Assembly (NCBI RefSeq): GCF_000521485.1
Contig: NZ_BAVS01000032.1
Span: 1-36,840, forward strand
Direction: 5' to 3'
Source of the DNA: Gracilibacillus boraciitolerans JCM 21714
Lineage (GTDB): Bacteria; Bacillota; Bacilli; Bacillales; Amphibacillaceae
DNA length: 36,840 nucleotides
The notes beneath the pieces are model-generated. The model did no database searches. It was given only the letters and a program-made list of their open reading frames with translations, and was not told the DNA's origin. The position numbers and the translations under genes were made by a program. This document shows, piece by piece, positions 7,938-18,804 of the stretch; position 1 is the stretch's first letter; each line of letters begins with the position of its first letter.

Positions 7938-8367
7938 ATGGAAAAAGAATTAGACCATCTAGGTATTGCTGTCAGAAATTTAGAGGAAAGCATTGTCTTT
8001 TACCAACAAATCCTAGGCGGCACCTTAATTGATCGTTACCGAAGTGAGGCAATCGGTGTGGAGAGTGAAATTGCGATCATGGATATAAAGGGAGCACGTA
8101 CAGAATTATTAATGCCAACAAATAACGCTACCTCCCCCCATCGCCCGCTTTATAAAGCAAAAAGGCAAGGGTGTTCATCACATCGCTTATCGGGTAGCAA
8201 ATCTTGACGAAGCGATCATAGAGCTTAACGAACAAGGTATTCGCGTAATGGAAGACACAAGAAGAACCAACAAGCATGGTAGACGTCTTATTTACCTCAA
8301 CCCTGCTGATACAGAAGGCACCATTATAGAATTTTGCGATTATCCTGAAAAAGAAAATCAGGTCTAA
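7938..8367 (+). pseudogene. VOC-family protein, methylmalonyl-CoA-epimerase-like, frameshifted at a C6 tract
   Basis: The start (ATG after TAGGAGATGCATT) gives LDHLGIAVRNLEESIVFYQQ, the first metal His and module of a VOC enzyme. At the C6 tract 8134-8139 the frame is lost and stops at 8207. Reading five C gives SPIARFIKQKGKGVHHIAYRV and on to GTIIEFCDYPEKENQV, a complete 142-residue protein. The expected metal ligands are all there (His of LDHLG, His of VHHIAY, Glu of IIEF). Methylmalonyl-CoA epimerase interconverts the 2R and 2S forms of methylmalonyl-CoA, but the wider VOC family also includes lactoylglutathione lyases, so the substrate is not certain. The perfect restoration by one base suggests a sequence error or a very recent mutation. 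Confidence 0.8.
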
Positions 8368-8523
8368 GTGCTTCAAGCGATTTTTAGGAGATCAATTTCT
8401 CATTGTTCCAAATGCGATCTCTTGATTTATCCCAAAATAATGATACAAGTTGACGTATCTAGTAATCGGCATTACTCTGAATAGAGATGCACGAATTGAT
8501 GCAATAAAAGGAGCATGACACAA

Positions 8524-9672
8524 ATGAATAAAACTCAATCACTAAGCGAAGTATTACCCGACCTAAAACCATTTCTTCAAACCGCATGGGATAAATCGAG
8601 TTTCGAAAAGTTAACAGCCATTCAACTCCATACCGTTCGTTTTATAATCGAAGGGAAAGATATCATTGCTGAGTCGCCAACAGGCAGCGGTAAAACGCTT
8701 GCTTACCTTTTACCGCTTTTGCAACAAATCGACCCAACCGAAAAAAATACGCAAATTGTTATTTTAGCATCCTCCCATGAACTAGTGATGCAAATACATC
8801 AGGAAGTGCAGGAGTGGTCAAGGGATAGCGAAATTGGAAGTGCGACACTGATTGGTGGAGCAAACGTCAAACGCCAGATTGAAAAGTTAAAAAAGAAACC
8901 GCAAATCGTCATTGGAACACCAGGAAGAATGAATGAACTAATTAACCAGAAAAAATTAAAGATGCATCAAGTAAAAACGCTTGTATTGGATGAAGCGGAT
9001 CAACTGTTGGTACCCGAACATATATCTACGATCGAAAAAATTGTGAAGAGTACCTTAAGTGAACGGCAAGTGCTCGTCTTTTCAGCAACTCTACCTGAAA
9101 CAGTTCAATCAAAGGCAAAAGAAATCATGCACAGTCCAGAAGTGATTCGGGTAGGTAATGCAGAAGATGATCGACCAAATGTGGAATATATGTATCTTGT
9201 TTGTGAAGCAAGAGATAAGATTGAACTGTTACGAAAGCTCGTACGAAATCATGAAATGAAAGCACTCGTATTCGTCAAAGATATTACAACACTTTCGGTA
9301 CTGGCAGAAAAATTAGATTATATTGGGATCAATGCAAGAGTTTTACATGGTGACTCCAATAAGCAGGAGCGCGCTAAAGCAATTAATGAATTTCGTGAAG
9401 GGAAATCTGATTTACTACTAGCTTCAGATGTTGCTGCGAGAGGATTAGATATCCCTGATATAACACATGTTATTCATATGGATTTACCTAAAGATACGAC
9501 ACAATTTATTCATCGTTCCGGAAGAACTGGGCGGTTGGGATCTAACTCAGGAACTGTTATAGCCATTGTCACGGAGAGTGAGGATCGACAACTGCAGAAG
9601 TTTAGTCGCCAGTTGAATCTGAGCGTTTCTAAGAAGACCCTATTCAAAGGAAAACTAGTTGATTCAAAATAA
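8524..9672 (+). CDS. yfmL: DEAD-box RNA helicase, YfmL-like
   Basis: All helicase motifs are present in order: Walker A AESPTGSGKT, LIGGANVKRQ, GTPGRM, the DEAD box LDEADQLL, motif III FSATL, then LVFVKDITTLS, LHGDSNKQERAKAI, ASDVAARGLDI and HRSGRTGR. At 382 residues it lacks the C-terminal extensions of CshA and DeaD. It agrees in length and in the GGANVK and KLKMH regions with B. subtilis YfmL, a short helicase linked to ribosome assembly and growth in the cold. I start at 8524 because GGAG sits 9 nt upstream; an ATG nine bases earlier abuts that site. The gene is convergent with the Wadjet operon, and a repeat lies between them. Confidence 0.9.
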   Translation: MNKTQSLSEVLPDLKPFLQTAWDKSSFEKLTAIQLHTVRFIIEGKDIIAESPTGSGKTLAYLLPLLQQIDPTEKNTQIVILASSHELVMQIHQEVQEWSRDSEIGSATLIGGANVKRQIEKLKKKPQIVIGTPGRMNELINQKKLKMHQVKTLVLDEADQLLVPEHISTIEKIVKSTLSERQVLVFSATLPETVQSKAKEIMHSPEVIRVGNAEDDRPNVEYMYLVCEARDKIELLRKLVRNHEMKALVFVKDITTLSVLAEKLDYIGINARVLHGDSNKQERAKAINEFREGKSDLLLASDVAARGLDIPDITHVIHMDLPKDTTQFIHRSGRTGRLGSNSGTVIAIVTESEDRQLQKFSRQLNLSVSKKTLFKGKLVDSK

Positions 9673-9711
9673 TTCACCTTTTCTATTGTTTATTTTCAAG
9701 CATGCCTTTCT

Positions 9712-9800
9712 CTTCACGGGATATGTGATGGTGTAGACGGGATAATGAATAGGCTTCACGGGATATATTGCTCGCTTGACGGGATAAATCATTATTTCCA
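9712..9800 (+). repeat. 89-bp dispersed repeat, copy 1: ACGGGATA every 21 bp
   Basis: Four copies of ACGGGATA are spaced by exactly 13 nt, giving a 21-bp period, about two helical turns. A second copy lies in the same orientation at 18716-18804 and is about 91% identical by hand alignment (8 differences in 89). This copy fills the gap between the convergent helicase gene and jetD. Confidence 0.8.
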
Positions 9801-9813
9801 TTAAAACAATTAC

Positions 9814-11088
9814 TCACTCTAATCGTAATTCTTCCACCATCTCAACTACCAATGCTTCCTGATAACCAGCTTTTTTATATGTTTTTAATTCATTGATAAC
9901 TGGTTGTAATGAATTAACATTAACTGCATCTAATTTATTTATCCGCTCCTCTGACAATTGATTATCGGACATGGACAAATGATAGTCATCAACAGTCATT
10001 TTCCAAGGATAGGCATGCTGAGGATAGCGCTCTACTATTTTTGCTGCCATGCTGATTCCCTCTGGATCAATATCTCCTGCATAACGTAATTGATAGCCTT
10101 CCTGTACCAATAAATCCATGAGAATGAAAGCAGCTAATTTAAATTGACCATGTGTACAAATTAATGAAATGTGTGGCACTTCATCTAATAAGCTGGAAAA
10201 GACTCCTGAGTTCTCCACAATCCAGATAATGTTCTGCTTACCTGAGGAAAAAACCCGTTCGACTTTAATTAACTCTCTTAATGGTACATTCAGCACACTT
10301 TGTGTCTCTGCTGCTGCTTTCCACATTGAATGGACTTCTTGTTTTGTTTCTGCTAAAAGATTTGCACATGTTACATAATTGGTAATATCATCCCTTAGTA
10401 ACTGATACTGAAGTAGAAGATCATTGATTGCTTCACTTGTTGATGGTACCACTACTTGTTCACCTTTATTACTATTTAGAGACAGCAGGTGAATCAATAG
10501 TTTACCTAATACTGTATTGAGATCAAATGCATGTGGGTTTCGTGTGATTCGTTGGCTAAACATTGGTAATCTTTCATATTTTTCAGGTATTTGAGAAAAA
10601 GCGGAGGCTAACTGACGCAACATTCTTTGAAATTGATCAAAGTCTTTTTCGATCAGTCGAAATATCCAATAGGTATCTGCTGTCTTATGCTGAATATATT
10701 CCAGCCAAAATCTTAGTTCCGGAAAGTGATCTTTCAGCTCTTTAATCGAATCTTGAACCTTTTGTTCTTTCCTTTGCTGTAATTCTTTATTGGAGATAAG
10801 CGTCTCATCAAAATAGGCTTCCAGTAATTGCTGTAAATCGATTCCTGCAAATCGTGTCTTGTTTAATTGTCTGTTGAATTGTTCTAATGAGATCTTTCCT
10901 TTTTGTCTTAATTCACTACCAGTTTTGCCAAAGAAACGGCCAATTACCTCTAATTCCTTATCGGTAAAAGCATCTACGGTAATAGTGCCACCAACTCTTC
11001 CAAGAGATTTATACTTTGCTTTAAAAAGTAAAAAGAGACGGCGATAGGTTTTATCGCCGGCAAAATAGTGGATCGCATCTTCTATCAT
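9814..11088 (-). CDS. jetD: Wadjet nuclease subunit JetD (DUF2399/TIGR02679-type)
   Basis: JetD is the Toprim-domain nuclease that cleaves plasmid DNA trapped by the JetABC SMC complex. The C-terminal half carries the Toprim acids: Glu in IIWIVENSGVF and the D-x-D in YAGDIDPEG, followed by PWKMTVDDYHLS. The N-terminal half (about 1-250) is a helical arm region with RVGGTITVDAFTDKELEVIGRFF near the start, typical of this family. The 424-residue length is as expected. The ATG has AAGGTG about 5-10 nt upstream and lies 10 nt after the (restored) jetC stop, as last gene of the operon jetA-jetB-jetC-jetD. No frameshift is seen here. Confidence 0.88.
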   Translation of the reverse strand: MIEDAIHYFAGDKTYRRLFLLFKAKYKSLGRVGGTITVDAFTDKELEVIGRFFGKTGSELRQKGKISLEQFNRQLNKTRFAGIDLQQLLEAYFDETLISNKELQQRKEQKVQDSIKELKDHFPELRFWLEYIQHKTADTYWIFRLIEKDFDQFQRMLRQLASAFSQIPEKYERLPMFSQRITRNPHAFDLNTVLGKLLIHLLSLNSNKGEQVVVPSTSEAINDLLLQYQLLRDDITNYVTCANLLAETKQEVHSMWKAAAETQSVLNVPLRELIKVERVFSSGKQNIIWIVENSGVFSSLLDEVPHISLICTHGQFKLAAFILMDLLVQEGYQLRYAGDIDPEGISMAAKIVERYPQHAYPWKMTVDDYHLSMSDNQLSEERINKLDAVNVNSLQPVINELKTYKKAGYQEALVVEMVEELRLE

Positions 11089-11098
11089 CTAATCACCT

Positions 11099-14000
11099 TC
11101 ATTCCAGCACTTCGTCTTCTGATCCCAGCTTTGTCTCCATATTCAGCTGGTTACCATCCCAATAATATCGGATCACACTCACGAAATCAGCATTTTTAGG
11201 ACGGATTAATTCGCAGATCGATAATTGATGAATCGTATCATAATCTCCCCCCCACAATACTTGAGAGTTCATCATATATCAAATCCTAACTGCTCGACAA
11301 TCTCAAACATTTCCCTGATATTATTTTCGTCTACACCAGCAAATGCTTCATCTAGCGAAATAATATATGGTGCTCCGTCATCTGCTTCTAAATATCTGGA
11401 GTAGCAGGCTGTGAATAATGGGATATACATCGCCATCGCTTTTTCCCCGCCACTAAATTTATAGAATTGGTTATTCGTTAATTCTCTTTTATTTTCGCCT
11501 TCCCGCTGGAAATATAGTACAAAGTAGAACCACTTACGATAATCGAGTACTTCTTTCAACACTTGCAGCAAAGTTTGCAGTTCACTGCGATCATCCATTA
11601 AATCTTTGGCTTTGGCAATCTTTGAACGGAAATGCTCACTAATCTTTTCCAGGTCCTCTTCTTTTAGCAACTTCGGATCCTGTCTTAATAGGTGGACAAG
11701 ATCAACAGTATCCAGTTCTGTCTCTGAATCAGCGGTTTTCGGTTTCCATTTAATCGAAAAAGAAAGACCTGAAGAGGTATCGCGCGACTCCATTAAACTC
11801 TTCATCTTTTTTACCCATTGCTCTGCACGCCGAATACGGGCGCGTAGTTTTTGACCAACCGAATTAAACAATATTTCCTCATATAATGCCTGATCCTGTT
11901 CATTCAGCAGACTCTCCTGTCTTGCCTGATCTGCTTCAATATACTCTTGCACGGTATATGGACTAATCTGTTTCCCTTGATAATGTAGATCAATAATTCG
12001 ACGTGTCGCCTTATTCTTCCACTTCTCGATATGTGGAGACTGTTCTTCATAATCCACTTCTTTCATCCATTCTGCCATGTCCCGCGGTGTATCATAACTA
12101 TTCATTCGGTATTCCATTAAATCTGTCTGCTGTTTAAAAAATTCCTGTGTTAACTGACCTAATAGTTTACTACTGTCTTTTTCGCGCCATAACACACCAT
12201 ATTCGTTCAATAGATTCTCTGCGATTTGTAACCATGTATGCTCTTTATTGATCTCGATAAAATCACGGTGCACTTCTTTTTTAAAAGAGCCTTTCCATGC
12301 TTCTGTCATATTCCTCCAAAACTGAAGCTGGATCTGTTTCCTGTCAAGCTCTTTAAGTTGATGATTAAGCTCGGTTTCTTTGGTGGGCTTGGTGATTTCT
12401 TTTGTTTTAAGATTATCATTAATTTCCTTTAGACGTTCCTGTACTTCGATTATTTCCTTACGAATATCTGCTGCTCCTTCGAGATCCAGCTGTTGTTCCA
12501 TATGATGAATATTTTGCTTGTGAGTCTCTGCCTGACTGGTTGAGACATTCACATCACCCTGCAATTCGTCAATACCTTCTCTAAGCTCCATAAGCTGGTC
12601 TTCTTTATCGACCATTCGTTTCGCTTCATTGACATATTGTATATGCTGTTTCTCTAAGCCGAACAAATCCTTCTGGTATCGTTTCATGACAGATACTGCT
12701 TGCTGATAGGCTTTTAGACTTCGTTCAATATTAAATTGGCGTATCTTCTCATCAATAATACCTTTGACTTTTGAATAGTGCTGATGAATTTCTTTGATTT
12801 GCTCTGAAAGATGCTGAATTCGCTGTTTAAACTGTGTGATATCAAAGCGCGCTTTTTCGATATGGCGGAAGCTTTCCTGTAAATCTGCATCTTTAGGAAA
12901 GTCGTCCAGACTATTTTTTGCAACAGTAATTACGTCATTAATGTCGCGTATCCTGTTACTGATTACTATTTTCTTATCCCGGAGTTCTTCAAGCTCTTTC
13001 TCGAATCGTTCGATTTGCTCTTCTCTAAATCGTTTTCTTGCCGTTCTTCCGATGTAACGCACATTCTCTACTGGCAAAGCATGTCCTTTGATAAGTCCAA
13101 GTTGATAATAACCTTGTTCATTCACAGAAAATAGGCTGGTATCCTCTTCCCCAATCAAAATACTTCTTAATACTTCATCAACAGTACTGGCAGAAAGCTG
13201 ACTTTCTTCGTCAAGGTCTGGTTGTAAATAATCCGCTAGTGTATAGCCATCATATTCGGATTCGGCTTTAAAATTCGATCATGTTTTACTGTTTCACTTC
13301 GATCAGTGATTAAGGCATCTAAAACCCCCCCGCTATCAAGCAATGCTGCCTCCAGTCGTTTTCGCACATCGGTTGTTACATGTTCCTGAAATTCAACCGC
13401 TGCATAAAATGGAACAAAAGGAATATTTTCCTGTTTTAATTGTTGTCTTGCTTCCTTCGACAAGGACTCAAGTGGTGGTTCGGGATCTTTTTTCTTCTTC
13501 CACTCTTCAAGCTCCTGCTCTTTCTCTTTGATTTGCTCTACCAGCTGTTTCTCGTCGATTTTATGTTCAGATAACAACTGCCCTTGTTCCTGCTGGTAAC
13601 TAAATATCACTTGTCTGATTGGATCAATCACAGCCTGATAGGTATCCGGTTCATAAAGGGAACGGAGTGCTCTCGAAGATTTTTGAACCACATCTTCCTC
13701 CACATCTAACCATGCCAGTTGTCCGAGCCATTGATGTATCTCATTTAATTTCTGTTCTTTATCCTCTTCAAATAAGCGCAACCACTCATCTTTCTGATAG
13801 GTAACATCATCTAATTGCTGCTGCTCATTCGCCAACTCTTTATCCTTTTCCTGATACCGCTCTTTTAGTGTAGCAAACACATGTAGTTCGTTTGCTACAT
13901 TCTCTAATTCCTGTAAATGATTACTCGCTTCCTTCATCCACATCGTAAAATCAAAATTATCTTGCTTATATCTGTCATAGTCTTGCTGATTAATTTGATG

Positions 14001-15236
14001 TGCCTCCGCAAAAGAGACTTCATCTGCATCATTATCCAGGTCGATTAAGCGATCTTCTATTGCCTGCTTTCGCTGCTCGATTTGCTCTTCCAGATTTCTT
14101 TGATCATCTAAAATTTTTCTTTCTTTTTTACGTCTATCTTCTAATTGGTGTTCTTTCTTCACAAGCGTTATCTCTACTTGCTTCCATTTCTCCTGTTCCT
14201 GCTGTCGTTCTTTCTCCAGATCCCACACCTTATGGGAACGAAGTCTTTCTTCTTTTTTTTCATATGTTTGCAGTTCAATCCATAACTTATCAATTTCTTC
14301 TGCTAACTGTTGGATCTCAGCTTCTAATTGCTTTCGTGTTGTCTCAAGCTGCTGATATTCTTTTTCTTCTTTGCGATAGCGTTTATTTGCCTGAAGATAT
14401 TCATTTGCCTGATCCGTAATGACATATTGATTATAGGTATTATATACCTGATTTAGACTGTTAATAGCAGATACTTCTCGATCCAACTGCTCGATTTGTT
14501 GTTTGGTTTGGTCCATTTGTTCAATTGTATCAGACAGATGACGCAAGTCTTCATCTGTTAATGGTGGTAATGCTGCTTCCAAGATTTCATAAATGACGGT
14601 AGGTCTAAAATCTTTTGAAAGCTTAGGACTTCTTAATTGAATTAATAATTTGATTAAATCCTCATAACTCTCCAACGTTTCAAAACCAAAGACATACTTA
14701 TTTACAAGACTCATGTATTCTTTCTGAGTTTGGACAACATGCCCGCCATCAGCGATCACATTTTCCAGTTCCACACGTGACCTCGGGATTTTCTGTTTCT
14801 CTCCACCGTGCTGTTCCACTTTATACAAGTCAAAGTCAACACCAATTCTGCGATTATCTGTCACGATGAAACCCCCCCAGAACTTCATTTTTTTATTCCG
14901 TTTTGCTTGCAGACCAATGCCAATCGTTATATATTGTTCGATATCCTGACGTTTAAATTCCAGAAATAAGTAACCAGTCCGCTCCTCTCGATCGACAACC
15001 TCTTTCTCACCAAGTAAATAGTCTTCCATGCGCCTTGCCTTTGAGCCAAATGGATCCAGTCGATCTGGTGATTTCCTTCCATCTAAAAGGACCGGCAGAA
15101 AACTTTGCATGGTTACGGATTTACCTGAACCATTACTTCCTCGAAGTAATAATTTACCGTTTGCGAACGTAAAAATCTCTTCGTCATAGTACCAGAAATT
15201 TAATAAGCCTGCTCGATTCATTTTCCATTTAGTCAT
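11099..15236 (-). pseudogene. jetC: Wadjet SMC-like ATPase JetC (TIGR02680-type), split by two single-base deletions
   Basis: The protein has the SMC layout: an N-terminal head with Walker A LLLRGSNGSGKSVTMQSFLP, long coiled coils, and a C-terminal head with signature YKFSGGEKAMAMY and Walker B YIISLDEAFAGVDENNIR. Three frames follow each other exactly: 15236-13236, 13235-11272 and 11271-11099. At about 13244-13249 one base is missing (restoring it gives NMMAYTLADYLQPD), and at about 11272-11281 another (restoring gives FDYMMNSQVLWG). The whole is then 1379 residues, the expected size. Three G7/C7 tracts add one Gly each (FWGGF, DSGGV, LWGGD). The start overlaps the end of jetB by 8 nt. As written the complex would lack an ATPase; a sequence error is likely. 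Confidence 0.88.
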
Positions 15237-16398
15237 GTTGATTCACCTCCATCAGATAATCTTTCGGATAATGCCCGGTCATTCTGGCAATTGCTGGTTT
15301 TAAAACAAGCATTCCTGTATCATCCTCAACGTCTGCCAGTTCCCACTCCTTATACAATTGCAATAATTCCAAGGCGATTGCTGTATACGTCATCTCGCGA
15401 TACTTTTTACTCCATCCATGGCCATATTGACTTTTCACAATATCGATTAATTGAGTGAATTCATTATTGGTAATCCTGATTTCACCCATGGCGTTGATTG
15501 AATAATGTTCGCGATGTTCCCTTAAATAATCCTGAAAATGAAGCGCAACATTCATTATTGCCTTTTGATCAGGAAACAATGTATAACGCTGTTTTCGTTC
15601 TGTCATTGCCAATAGTGCACAATTTTTATAAATTTCCAGTTGGAAAGATGTGTGCTGTTCTAAATCATCACGCAATCGATTTCGATATTTTCTGATATAA
15701 TCAAAATCCTGATCATTGTCATTTTCCCGATATACGGCTGGGGGGGAAAATAATAATTTGCGATATACTCGTTTACGTCTGGCATCTGCTGTATGTCTCT
15801 GCCACTCACTATCTAATATCTCCCGAATCGTCTGATAACGGAACAAATCATCTGGATACGATCGCATAAAATAACGGGCATAAACGGTTACTTCATACAA
15901 CACTTCTTGCTCCTGATCATTGGCAAACATGTCAATGTCGCCATCGACCGTTTTCATAATCCGTAATTCAACCAACTTCTTCATTGCTCGAACCAATGAT
16001 TTTCGATGCTGGTAATTCGTCCAATCCAATGGCAAATCACCTGGATACATATCCTGAATATCTTCTGTAAGATCAGACAACAAAAACTGTTCATCTACAG
16101 ATCGTCGTTCTGTAAAAGCTAATCCACAACAAAAAACCGCATAATCCTGAGGTGTTTGAAAGTCTTGGATGCCCATCCATGCTTTCGGGTCAACTGGAAT
16201 TTTTTCGAGTTTGATAAAGTGCTGATGAACAATCAAGTCAAAACCGAATTTTTCTGAAAGATATCTTTTTAAGCTTTTTTCTCGTTCACGAACCAGTTGA
16301 TATGCGGCTGGTTCTTCCGTCCGCAGAATCCAGAACTGTTCAAAAAGAAGACCTAAAGCTTCTTGCAGTTTTTCATCAAATCCTGCTTCCTCCATCAA
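15229..16398 (-). CDS. jetB: Wadjet subunit JetB (DUF2398/TIGR02678-type)
   Basis: JetB is the kite-like (MukE/ScpB-analogous) winged-helix subunit of the plasmid-restricting SMC complex. The sequence shows the family's regions DYAVFCCGLAFTERR, QHRKSLVRAMKKLVELRI, the VYRENDNDQDF..YIRKYRNRLRDDLE block and a C-terminal ARMTGHYP. The 389-residue length is normal. It overlaps jetA by 3 nt (TGATG) and jetC by 8 nt, so the three genes are translationally coupled. A G7 tract (15740-15746) gives LFSPPAVYR where relatives have one Pro. Confidence 0.88.
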   Translation of the reverse strand: MMEEAGFDEKLQEALGLLFEQFWILRTEEPAAYQLVREREKSLKRYLSEKFGFDLIVHQHFIKLEKIPVDPKAWMGIQDFQTPQDYAVFCCGLAFTERRSVDEQFLLSDLTEDIQDMYPGDLPLDWTNYQHRKSLVRAMKKLVELRIMKTVDGDIDMFANDQEQEVLYEVTVYARYFMRSYPDDLFRYQTIREILDSEWQRHTADARRKRVYRKLLFSPPAVYRENDNDQDFDYIRKYRNRLRDDLEQHTSFQLEIYKNCALLAMTERKQRYTLFPDQKAIMNVALHFQDYLREHREHYSINAMGEIRITNNEFTQLIDIVKSQYGHGWSKKYREMTYTAIALELLQLYKEWELADVEDDTGMLVLKPAIARMTGHYPKDYLMEVNQHD

Positions 16399-17879
16399 AC
16401 ATCCACCTCCTCATCAATAAATTGAAAGATTGCTTTTGGCATTTCAAGTTTTCCATCCTCTGCTTCGAGTGTAATCCGCTCATCTGACAAAATTACATGC
16501 ACACGTTTACCCAGCTCTGTTTTTATGGTGCGATCCTTACGGGCCATTGCTTTTCCAACCCATGATAATAACAGCTTTCTCACATGTGCTTCCACTATAG
16601 GTAAATGCTCTACCTTTATCTGATTATTTTTGACATATTGTTCAATAAGTTGCCGTTCTCGTTGTTTCTGCTCCAGATGAGCTCGTTTCATTTCTTCTTT
16701 TTTTTGCTGATTACTTATTACTGCGCCAGCTCTGGACTTTTCCCGATAATTTCTTACAATCGGTTTGGTTTCATGTTCCATTGGTTGTTCATCCCATACA
16801 TCCGTGTAGATATCATCTGTCGAATGATCGTCTATCAAAAAGTGACGGGTATGGAAGACACCAAATGCTACAGATGATAATTGATGGGCAGCTTCTACGT
16901 TATCCATTGCACTAAACCAATTAGCGAGATGTAAATAATCTTTCTTTCTGCTGCGAAAATGCTGATGACGTTCACCTAGGCGCTGCACAACTCTTGTAAT
17001 CCTGCGAATCGACTCATTCGTGCGCTGTAGCAGCATTTCATACTCACTTTCACCATGCTCATTACCAAGAAACCATGCTTTTATGCTCAACCATTTTTGC
17101 TGATAGTCTTCATATGGATCCTTCTTGCCATCAATTTCTTCTAAACGGAATACTTGCTGTTTATGCTGGACCACTTGTGAGAAAAAGGTTTGTAGCTTTT
17201 CCTTTGTCATTGATTGTAAAAGGTCTTGAATTTGCAATGCTGTTCCTTGCAAACCCACAATAAAATCTCGTAAATAGGTGGTAAATTGATCTTTATATAC
17301 AAGAAATGCTTCTGTTTGCATTTGTTCTTCTACTTCTTCACTATTAATATAAGCAATATAATCAGATGTATTTTGAGTAATTTGTCGAAAATAGGTAAGA
17401 ATATCTTCCCAAATTTGTGCAGATTCCTCTCTTTTTTCTGGTGCTTGTGACAAAGTGATATCTGCTATTTTCGACAATGATTGATACAACCGTTCAAATT
17501 GGGTTCGTTCCAGTGAGCCGCCAAATGTCTCACCAATCCCTTCTAATTCCAGTAACATTCGCTCAAACTCCACGGTATATGGTGTGCATTGATAGCGAAA
17601 TCGTTTCTTTTTGAATTCCTCCACTGTTCTTGACTTTCCCAGTTCCTGCCTGGCAATTAAATTGCCCCCCCATCTGACCAATGCATCAAGATCCTGATGC
17701 AGACCTTCCTCACTATATTCACTGAATTCGTCATACTGATTAAGATATTCATAGATCTCTTCCGGAAATAAAAACTCTCTCATTCGTTCGTGCTGAATAA
17801 AGAAATACCGTAAAATAGCACGATAACTCCATGCTTTTTCTGCCGTCAAATACGTTGCTTCTTTAACTCTTTTGAACAT
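16395..17879 (-). CDS. jetA: Wadjet subunit JetA (DUF2397/TIGR02677-type)
   Basis: JetA is the kleisin-like (MukF-analogous) subunit. The N-terminal winged helix reads YLTAEKAWSYRAILRYFF, then LHQDLDALVRWGGNLIARQ and RTVEEFKKKRFRYQCTPYTVE, all characteristic of DUF2397. A long helical middle and a C-terminal winged helix (LGKRVHVILSDERITLE) follow. I start at 17879 (MFKRVKEATY) because AAGGTG lies 8 nt upstream; an in-frame ATG at 17927 lacks such a site. This is the first gene of jetA-jetB-jetC-jetD. A C7 tract (17665-17671) makes WGGN where the family has WGN. Confidence 0.88.
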   Translation of the reverse strand: MFKRVKEATYLTAEKAWSYRAILRYFFIQHERMREFLFPEEIYEYLNQYDEFSEYSEEGLHQDLDALVRWGGNLIARQELGKSRTVEEFKKKRFRYQCTPYTVEFERMLLELEGIGETFGGSLERTQFERLYQSLSKIADITLSQAPEKREESAQIWEDILTYFRQITQNTSDYIAYINSEEVEEQMQTEAFLVYKDQFTTYLRDFIVGLQGTALQIQDLLQSMTKEKLQTFFSQVVQHKQQVFRLEEIDGKKDPYEDYQQKWLSIKAWFLGNEHGESEYEMLLQRTNESIRRITRVVQRLGERHQHFRSRKKDYLHLANWFSAMDNVEAAHQLSSVAFGVFHTRHFLIDDHSTDDIYTDVWDEQPMEHETKPIVRNYREKSRAGAVISNQQKKEEMKRAHLEQKQRERQLIEQYVKNNQIKVEHLPIVEAHVRKLLLSWVGKAMARKDRTIKTELGKRVHVILSDERITLEAEDGKLEMPKAIFQFIDEEVDV

Positions 17880-18054
17880 TGGACATTCACCTTTTCCATC
17901 TTTCATTCTATTATTTTCGACAATCATTCATGCCTTTATTCTATCGTTTTTAACTATTTTCGTCTATTCTTCAAGAAAATTTTGTTGCGATTTAGCGAGA
18001 AATAATGAAGTATGTTGGTATTTCCCGGGAATATTTAGCTTTAGACAGAATTAA

Positions 18055-18753
18055 GTAGTAATAGTCGCAGAGTTTAATTATACAAATAGTGAAACAAACG
18101 GTGGCAACATGCTAACCGTGAAAAAAGTAGAAGAGTTATTAAACATACCGATTGACGAATATGCGATGGTAAACTTTGATGGATTTCGGAAAATTGTAGA
18201 TGCGCTTGGTGGTGTTACAGTGGATATTAAAGAAGCCTTTTCGGAAAAGAATTTCTACACAAATGACCGAATTGATTTTGAAGAAGGTGTATCAAAATTA
18301 GATGGTGAGGAAGCACTGGCATTTGTTCGTATGAGACAAAGAGAAGTAAATGCTATTTATTCTTGCGAAGAAAGGCAGCAACAATTTATTCAAGCAGCGA
18401 TTGACGAAGCAATTTCTGCTGGGACTCTTTTTAAAGTGGGTGAAATATCTAGTATTCTAGTAGAAAATATCTCTACGAGTCTAAGTCCTAATGAAATCTA
18501 TCAGTTGCAACGTTCCTATTCATCTATGAACACTTCAGATATAAACAAATATAAAGTAGAGGGATCTGATCAAAGAATTAATGGGACGTATTATTTCATA
18601 CCAACTGATGAAGGTTTAAGTACCGTTATCGGTCAATTAAAAGAAGAATTGGGAATGGAAACCTTTTCACAACAAATGAATCATAAACATTCTCTGAATA
18701 GGTATATCCAACCTACTTCACTGGATATGTGTTGGTGTAGACGGGATAAGTAA
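18055..18753 (+). pseudogene. N-terminally truncated LytR-CpsA-Psr family gene
   Basis: The sequence matches the second half of an LCP domain: LLNIPIDEYAMVNFDGFRKI, VDALGGVTVDI, LDGEEALAFVRMR. Intact LCP proteins attach teichoic acids or other polymers to peptidoglycan and begin with a membrane anchor and about 100 further residues. None of this is present: an in-frame TAA stands at 18052-18054 and the preceding DNA leads straight to the jetA promoter region. The arginines of the active site (VRMRQRE) remain. The last codons come from the ACGGGATA repeat, which supplies the stop. Possibly left behind when the Wadjet operon arrived. Confidence 0.75.
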
Positions 18754-18804
18754 TTGGCTTCACGGGATATATTGCTCGCTAGACGGGATAAGTAATTATT
18801 TCCA
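18716..18804 (+). repeat. 89-bp dispersed repeat, copy 2
   Basis: Same length and orientation as the copy at 9712-9800, with ACGGGATA (first copy ACTGGATA) every 21 bp. It overlaps the end of the LytR-like remnant. Together the copies bracket the Wadjet operon. Confidence 0.8.

Noticed and set aside
9712-9800. Regular spacing taken as a CRISPR array or replication origin iterons
   Set aside because: Repeats of 8 bp with 13-bp related spacers are too short for CRISPR; no cas or rep gene is near, so an origin is unsupported.
11606-14419. Plus-strand open frames opposite jetC
   Set aside because: Antisense shadows of coiled-coil coding sequence, without ribosome binding sites or recognisable domains.
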